Source: CADEFX01 sp050260355
Lineage (GTDB): Bacteria; Pseudomonadota; Alphaproteobacteria; Rhizobiales; Hyphomicrobiaceae
DNA: 12,373 nucleotides
NCBI GenBank assembly: GCA_050260355.1
Contig: JBLNBZ010000070.1
Coordinates: forward strand, 1 to 12,373
Reading direction: 5' to 3'
Below are positions 8,334 through 12,373 of this stretch, one piece after another (position 1 is the first letter of the stretch; each line of letters opens with the position of its first letter). The position numbers and the translations under genes were made by a program. Under the pieces are notes generated by a model. It had not been told where the DNA came from. It worked only from the letters and a program-made list of their open reading frames with translations, and searched no databases.

Positions 8334-9545
8334 TTAGTGACGGCCCTGCAGCCTCCCGCGCAGGCCCGCTAGTCGTTTGCGGCTGATGGGGATGGAATAG
8401 GGGGTAGCGGAGTCGAGTTCCGCAATCCCACCATCACCTGTACGCTTGAGCGATCTTATGTGCTCGATTGCAACAATGTGGCTTCGATGCACGCGTACGA
8501 ACCGGTCATTTGCAAGCCGGCCCTCAACGTCGCCGATCGAGAGAGAACAGAAAAATCGGTCTGTCCCATCGAAGACTGTCGTGTAATGCGCCTCGGCCTT
8601 GACGGCGACCACGCGCGAAATCGGCAGGTAGTAGATCGCCCCTGCCTTCTGAACTGGCAACACCGTGGCCGCCGGCTGCTGAGTCACGGCGTTTGGTACG
8701 GCAAGTGCTTCGTCCGACCGCGGTCGAGGCTGCATCGGTGTGACGGCAAGGCTCCGGAGTGAGGAGGAAGGAACACCCGCTACCGACAGGCCAGGAGGCA
8801 GATCGGCCGGTCGCCCATCGGGTACAAGTGCGAGAAGAAACGCCGAGGACACTGCAAACGCGACAACCGCAACGATTACTGCGAGCAGGTCTCTCGAAAG
8901 TGCCGTGCCTAGGGGCTCGATGGAGCACAGCGCCGCATCTCCGGCCGAGCTGGATGCGCACAACGGATCGAGCGACATGCCCGCCATGGCCGTATAGTGC
9001 ATTCCGGAGATTGCCAGTCCCAGCGCGATCGAGGCTGTGGCCAGCGGAAGTTTGATTGTGCCGTGCAGCGCAAAATGCAGAGCAAGCCCGGAAGCGATCA
9101 CGCCGATCAAAAGGCTCGCGATCACGTAGCCAGGATGGTGGTGCATCAGGGCATTGGAATGCACGGCCATCATGCCTATGAAGTGCATGATGACGATGCC
9201 TGCTCCCATGACTATTGCCGCCACCGCGAGGAGGCCGCGCGACTGGGGAGCGGTCGAGGCGAGATATGCTGCTAGCCCCACGACGATGACGCAGACAAGG
9301 AAGGAGGCGATGGTGGGCAAGAGCAGAAAGTCGAGGCGAACCGAGGAACGCAAGGCCAGCATGCCGACGAAATGCATCGACCATATGGCTACGGCCAAGG
9401 TGACGGCGGCGCCCGCCAACAGAAATCGCCTCTGGCCGCCGGCTGCGTCGGCTAGGCCGAGCATAATCTTGAGGCCGACGTAGGCGCCCTGCACCGCAAC
9501 GAGCACCGAGAGCACCACGATCCAGGGCTCATGCGCAACGCCCAT
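8334..9545 (-). CDS. coxC: CoxC-like membrane MHYT sensor with LytTR DNA-binding domain
   Basis: A 403-residue protein. The N-terminal 240 residues form a seven-helix MHYT domain with the three expected motifs near helix ends: SMHFVGM (56-62), IMHFIGM (119-125) and GMHYTAM (181-187). MHYT domains are proposed to bind a metal, probably copper, and to sense gases such as O2, CO or NO. A proline/alanine-rich linker (about 241-300) leads to a C-terminal LytTR domain (about 300-398: IYYLPISRVVAVKAEAHYTTVF...RFVRVHRSHIVAIEHI) that binds DNA. This architecture and position directly upstream of coxM match CoxC of O. carboxidovorans; CoxH has the same layout, so the symbol rests on position. I chose the ATG at 9545 because GTGGAGG lies seven bases upstream; the in-frame start at 9578 lacks this support. 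It probably controls the cox operon from the membrane. That it senses CO is inference. Confidence 0.85.
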   Translation of the reverse strand: MGVAHEPWIVVLSVLVAVQGAYVGLKIMLGLADAAGGQRRFLLAGAAVTLAVAIWSMHFVGMLALRSSVRLDFLLLPTIASFLVCVIVVGLAAYLASTAPQSRGLLAVAAIVMGAGIVIMHFIGMMAVHSNALMHHHPGYVIASLLIGVIASGLALHFALHGTIKLPLATASIALGLAISGMHYTAMAGMSLDPLCASSSAGDAALCSIEPLGTALSRDLLAVIVAVVAFAVSSAFLLALVPDGRPADLPPGLSVAGVPSSSLRSLAVTPMQPRPRSDEALAVPNAVTQQPAATVLPVQKAGAIYYLPISRVVAVKAEAHYTTVFDGTDRFFCSLSIGDVEGRLANDRFVRVHRSHIVAIEHIRSLKRTGDGGIAELDSATPYSIPISRKRLAGLRGRLQGRH

Positions 9546-9602
9546 CTGCGCGCCTCCACGGCAACCGTCTTGCCCCAAGTTTTAAGGCTTCTGAAATGGT
9601 CG

Positions 9603-9618
9603 AGCAAGAGAACTACCA
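9603..9618 (-). promoter_or_regulatory. sigma-54-like promoter for coxC
   Basis: TGGTAGTTCTCTTGCT compares with TGGCACG-N4-TTGCW. The -24 TGG and -12 TTGC elements are intact and the GG and GC are spaced by exactly 10 bases; three positions between them differ from consensus. Transcription would begin near 9592, about 47 bases before the coxC ATG. If used, an enhancer-binding activator encoded elsewhere would be required. Confidence 0.35.
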
Positions 9619-9631
9619 CTCACATTGTGAG
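9619..9631. repeat. 13-bp palindrome next to the coxC promoter candidate
   Basis: CTCACATTGTGAG is a perfect inverted repeat with 6-base arms around one central base. It abuts the upstream edge of the sigma-54-like element, where a dimeric regulator could act on coxC. The TGTGA half-site also resembles CRP/FNR-type sites, but the spacing is far too short for that family. Confidence 0.4.
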
Positions 9632-9740
9632 CATTCGCGTGCCGGAAGGGGGCGACCGCGCAGTATGCGCCTGTGGGGGTGTGCCGAGTCATCACGGACT
9701 CATGCGATCTTCGAGCCAAGCTCTGCAAGTGCCGGCAGTG

Positions 9741-9754
9741 ATGGGGTGCCCCAT
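9741..9754. repeat. short inverted repeat at the start of the dctM remnant
   Basis: ATGGGG-TG-CCCCAT has perfect 6-base arms with a 2-base centre. It lies just before the point where recognisable TRAP permease sequence starts, so it may be a scar of the rearrangement or chance. Confidence 0.3.
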
Positions 9755-9756
9755 AG

Positions 9757-10071
9757 GTGCCAATCGATGCAATTGGTGGCGCAACGATCATCATCGGAGT
9801 CACAACTCCGACCGAGGGCGGAGCGATGGGCGCTGTCGGCGCGCTCGTTCTTGCCGCGCTCAATCGCAAACTCACGATGCAGGTGTTGGGTTCGGCTCTC
9901 GATGCGGTCGCAAAGCTATCCTCGATCTTCATCCTGCTTGGCTCACGCGCCTTCTCACTCACCTTCCACGGGATCAACGGCCATGTCTGGGTCGAGTATC
10001 TGCTGACCTCGATACCAGGCGGTGAGTTGGGTTTTCTCATCGTCGCCAACCCGCTGGTTCTCCTGCTGGCC
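9757..10071 (+). pseudogene. TRAP transporter large permease (DctM) fragment, truncated at both ends
   Basis: The plus-strand frame reads GGATIIIGVTTPTEGGAMGAVGALVLAALNRKL, then LGSRAFSLTFHGINGHVWVEYLLTSIPGGELGFLIVANPLVLLLA. This is the conserved middle-to-late part of DctM-type TRAP permeases (PTEGGA...GA, ...GGELGFLI). An intact protein has roughly 430-460 residues, but only about 100 remain. A TAG stop lies directly upstream in frame (9754-9756), so no N-terminus exists. Recognisable sequence stops near 10071, where the frame passes into antisense of the neighbouring MFS gene. The fragment overlaps the last codons of that convergent gene. It cannot encode a working transporter. Confidence 0.8.
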
Positions 10072-11299
10072 TCTCCACCTGAGCCCCTTTGTACCATCGG
10101 GACATGAGCTCGATAGCTGCCCAGGTCGCAAGCGAGCAGCCGAGCAGCGCGTAAAGCGAGGTCTGCCAACCAAACTGGTCAACCAATAGCGCGAAGATGG
10201 CGGGCGAGAACGCGTTGACCAGCAGGATGGGTGTCGCAATCAGGCCCAATACCTCGCCGTAACCTTTGGCTCCGAACAACGCCAGAGGGACGGCGCCCCG
10301 CACGATCGTGATGACGCCTTGGGCGGCGCCGAGCAGAAGCGTGAAGGCGACGAGCATCCACAAGTCTCCTCGCGCGGCGAAGAGCAGAACCAGGGAGACG
10401 GGCACGACACCAATCGCAATGCGGGCGATGGTCATTGCCTTCAGATTGCGCCCGAAGAAAATCTCGACCACGCGTCCTGCGAACTGGCCATGTCCCTTCA
10501 GCGATGCCACCCACACTGCTGTCGCGCCGACGAGGCCAGCCGACTCGAGCAGGGGCACGAGCTGCAGCGATATGACGCCGAACACGAATCCATTAATTGA
10601 CATGATCAGTGCGAAGAGGACGATGCCGACGACACGCATGCGTCCTTCGAGTGCTGGTCCGTCCGGCGAGGACGCGGCTACTGCCGCAGGCGCCGCCTCT
10701 TCCGCGTTCTCATGCCGCGAGAGGCCGAGCCAGTTGAGCGGCAGGCAAATGGCGAGGTTGATCGCAGCGAAGATAGCGAGCGTGCCGCGCCAGCCATAGG
10801 CTTGGTTTAGGTAATGACCGATGACCCAGAACACGGTGGAGGCATAGGCGCCGTAGAGGGTGAGGTACGAGATGGCCTTGCGACCGCGCGTTGGGGCAAC
10901 CTGAACGAGCGCGGCAAACGCCGCGTCGTAGAGGCTGCAGCGCATTCCGACACCGACGACGGCCCAAACCGCGAGGTAGGTTACATGATCGTTTACTTGT
11001 GACAGCGCGAGCAGGCTCCCCGACAGAATGATCGCGCCAATCGACATGACGGCGCGCGCACCCAAACGGTCGATAAGTCGACCGACCCACGTCGAAATCA
11101 AGCCCATGACAATCAGGGCGACGCTGAAACCGAGAAAGACTGTGGTCATTGTCCATCCGGTCTCGGCGGCAATCGGCTTCGCCAGCACGCCGAGGCAGTA
11201 GAAGCTCGTGCCCCAGGCCGTGATCTGCGTTATCCCGAGCGCATTGACGGCGACGACCATGGGGTCGATCCGTCCGCGGCTTTCTGTTCTCTGCTGCAT
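10037..11299 (-). CDS. MFS transporter, substrate unknown, with a probable chimeric C-terminal tail
   Basis: A 420-residue, 12-helix major facilitator. It starts after a short hydrophilic N-terminus with VVAVNALGITQITAWGTSFYCLGVLAKPIAAETGW. The helix 2-3 loop is WVGRLIDRLGARAV, an MFS motif A variant, and a charged central loop (SRHENAEEAAPAAVAASSPDGPALEGR) splits the two halves. The start is taken as the ATG at 11299, seven bases after the stop of the upstream MFS gene; an ATG at 11260 just before helix 1 is also possible. The final residues RPAGEPAGWRR lie after the last helix and are read from the antisense of the dctM remnant, suggesting the native end was lost at the junction near 10071. 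The transport core looks complete. I cannot name the substrate. Confidence 0.85.
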   Translation of the reverse strand: MQQRTESRGRIDPMVVAVNALGITQITAWGTSFYCLGVLAKPIAAETGWTMTTVFLGFSVALIVMGLISTWVGRLIDRLGARAVMSIGAIILSGSLLALSQVNDHVTYLAVWAVVGVGMRCSLYDAAFAALVQVAPTRGRKAISYLTLYGAYASTVFWVIGHYLNQAYGWRGTLAIFAAINLAICLPLNWLGLSRHENAEEAAPAAVAASSPDGPALEGRMRVVGIVLFALIMSINGFVFGVISLQLVPLLESAGLVGATAVWVASLKGHGQFAGRVVEIFFGRNLKAMTIARIAIGVVPVSLVLLFAARGDLWMLVAFTLLLGAAQGVITIVRGAVPLALFGAKGYGEVLGLIATPILLVNAFSPAIFALLVDQFGWQTSLYALLGCSLATWAAIELMSRWYKGAQVERPAGEPAGWRR

Positions 11300-11306
11300 C
11301 CTAGGA

Positions 11307-12373
11307 TCACCGGCGCTTGCTGTTGTCGCCCTCGAGCTCACGCGGGCGAATCAGCCAGAACGTGACGAGGGCAATGGCCATTAAGACTGCTACGGCGAGG
11401 AACGACATGCCCCACCCGGTTGGCGACATCCCGCCCGAGAGGTCGAGGATCCAGCCGACCAGCAGCGGGCCGACGAAGCCACCCGCGTAGCCGAGCATGG
11501 AATGCACGGCCAGCGTGGCGCCGCGCCGCGACGGTTCGGCAGTACCGGCCGTTCCCGCGGTAAGCGAAGAGGAATCGAGCCAGATGACGATGCCGTAAAG
11601 CGTGATGAGCACCGCTGCGATGGCATAGGAGATGGGGCCGACAAAGCCGATGATCCCACCGATCAGGATCGATGCCAGCATGGCGGACATCACGAGGCGT
11701 TTACGGCCGAAGCGAATGGCGGCCTCGTTGCCAGCAACGCTCGCAAACGTGCCAATGAGGCCCAAGCCAGTGGCGATGATGGCAGGCGACAGGATGGACG
11801 CTGCGCTTGTTCCCGTCGTCACCGCGACGTAGCCAAGGAATGCTACGCCCCAACCACGCAGCGCACTCATCTCCAGCGTGTGTATGCAGTAAGCGATGGC
11901 GTAGGCCATGGCCGAGCTGTTGCGAAACACCGGTCGAAAGTCATAGAGCCCTTGTCCGTCCTTCGCAGGCGCGGGAGGCTTCAACTGAGGGGGAACGATC
12001 AGCGCGACCATGAGCCACGCCACAGTTGCGCTGATGGCTGCGGCGAGAAAGGCCGCGGGCCAGCCGGCGGCAGCGGCAATGAGATCGCCGCATGCAAACG
12101 AGAATGCGCCGGAGATGCCGATGCTGGCCGCGTGGCCTGCGGTGGCTCGCGACATCATCCTGGCATCAACGCGATCGGCCAGCAGCTTGAGACCGGTCAT
12201 ATATGTTCCGGCCCAGCCCATGCCCGTGAGCGCGCGCAAGGTAAGGGCCGACCAGAAGCCTTCTGCCAGCAGGCCGAACAGCAAGTGTCCGGCTATGGTC
12301 GCGCCCACGCCGAAGAGGTAGACGCGTTTCGGGTCGATGCGGTCGGTCAGGGTGACGAGCACCGGCACCGAAA
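11307..12373 (-). CDS. MFS transporter, N-terminus beyond the window
   Basis: The visible 355 residues end DSSSLTAGTAGTAEPSRRGATLAVHSMLGYAGGFVGPLLVGWILDL...FWLIRPRELEGDNSKRR. The frame is open to the right edge; the visible start PVLVTLTDRIDPKRVYLFG is the helix 2-3 loop (motif A-like DR), so about 60 residues with helices 1-2 are missing. A second motif A-like loop, AAIRFGRKRLVM, marks the start of the C-terminal half. It is a 12-helix MFS protein different in sequence from its downstream neighbour and read in the same direction, with only 7 bases between them, so the two are probably co-transcribed. The substrate is unknown. Nothing ties this pair functionally to CO oxidation. Confidence 0.85.
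   Translation of the reverse strand, partial: SVPVLVTLTDRIDPKRVYLFGVGATIAGHLLFGLLAEGFWSALTLRALTGMGWAGTYMTGLKLLADRVDARMMSRATAGHAASIGISGAFSFACGDLIAAAAGWPAAFLAAAISATVAWLMVALIVPPQLKPPAPAKDGQGLYDFRPVFRNSSAMAYAIAYCIHTLEMSALRGWGVAFLGYVAVTTGTSAASILSPAIIATGLGLIGTFASVAGNEAAIRFGRKRLVMSAMLASILIGGIIGFVGPISYAIAAVLITLYGIVIWLDSSSLTAGTAGTAEPSRRGATLAVHSMLGYAGGFVGPLLVGWILDLSGGMSPTGWGMSFLAVAVLMAIALVTFWLIRPRELEGDNSKRR

Overview
The window is GC-rich DNA whose main content is a nearly canonical aerobic carbon monoxide dehydrogenase (CODH) cluster on the minus strand, in the order coxC-coxM-coxS-coxL-coxD-coxE-coxF-coxG (about 9545 down to 581). CoxL carries the form I active-site loop AYRCSFR, with the cysteine at residue 385, and the structural genes are in the M-S-L order typical of form I. 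This is therefore a true, CO-oxidising Mo/Cu CODH and not a form II homologue. Order, protein lengths (CoxM 288, CoxS 166, CoxL 806 aa) and residue positions closely match the Oligotropha (Afipia) carboxidovorans system. The host is most likely an alphaproteobacterium of the Bradyrhizobium/Oligotropha/Hyphomicrobiales type; this is inferred from memory of protein similarity, not from a search.

Layout from left to right: 1-382 is the plus-strand 3' end of a decayed IS481-type insertion sequence whose transposase is broken twice. 383-580 holds nothing I can support. 581-8035 is the tightly packed enzyme and maturation operon, read right to left: coxM, coxS, coxL (FAD, 2Fe-2S and Mo/Cu subunits), coxD (MoxR-type AAA+ ATPase), coxE (von Willebrand A-type partner), coxF (XdhC-like cofactor maturation factor) and coxG (membrane/quinone-linking SRPBCC protein). 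8036-8333 is a 298-base control region upstream of coxM with a 21-bp-spaced direct repeat, promoter-like hexamers and a leader hairpin. 8334-9545 is coxC, a membrane MHYT sensor fused to a LytTR DNA-binding domain and the obvious candidate regulator. 9546-9756 holds a sigma-54-like site next to a palindrome. 9757-about 10071 is a plus-strand remnant of a TRAP transporter large permease (dctM). 10037-12373 holds two tandem MFS transporters on the minus strand, the upstream one cut by the window edge.

How it works together: CoxC plausibly senses CO or redox state in the membrane and binds the repeats in front of coxM. CoxMSL oxidises CO. CoxD, CoxE and CoxF mature the [CuSMoO2] centre. CoxG links the enzyme to the membrane and quinone pool. 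The cluster lacks coxB upstream of coxC and lacks coxH, coxI and coxK after coxG as found in O. carboxidovorans. Both flanks carry broken genes, which fits acquisition or rearrangement of the block. I do not see a wholly new system here. The least described parts are the candidate CoxC operator, the coxC promoter architecture and the flanking rearrangement scars.
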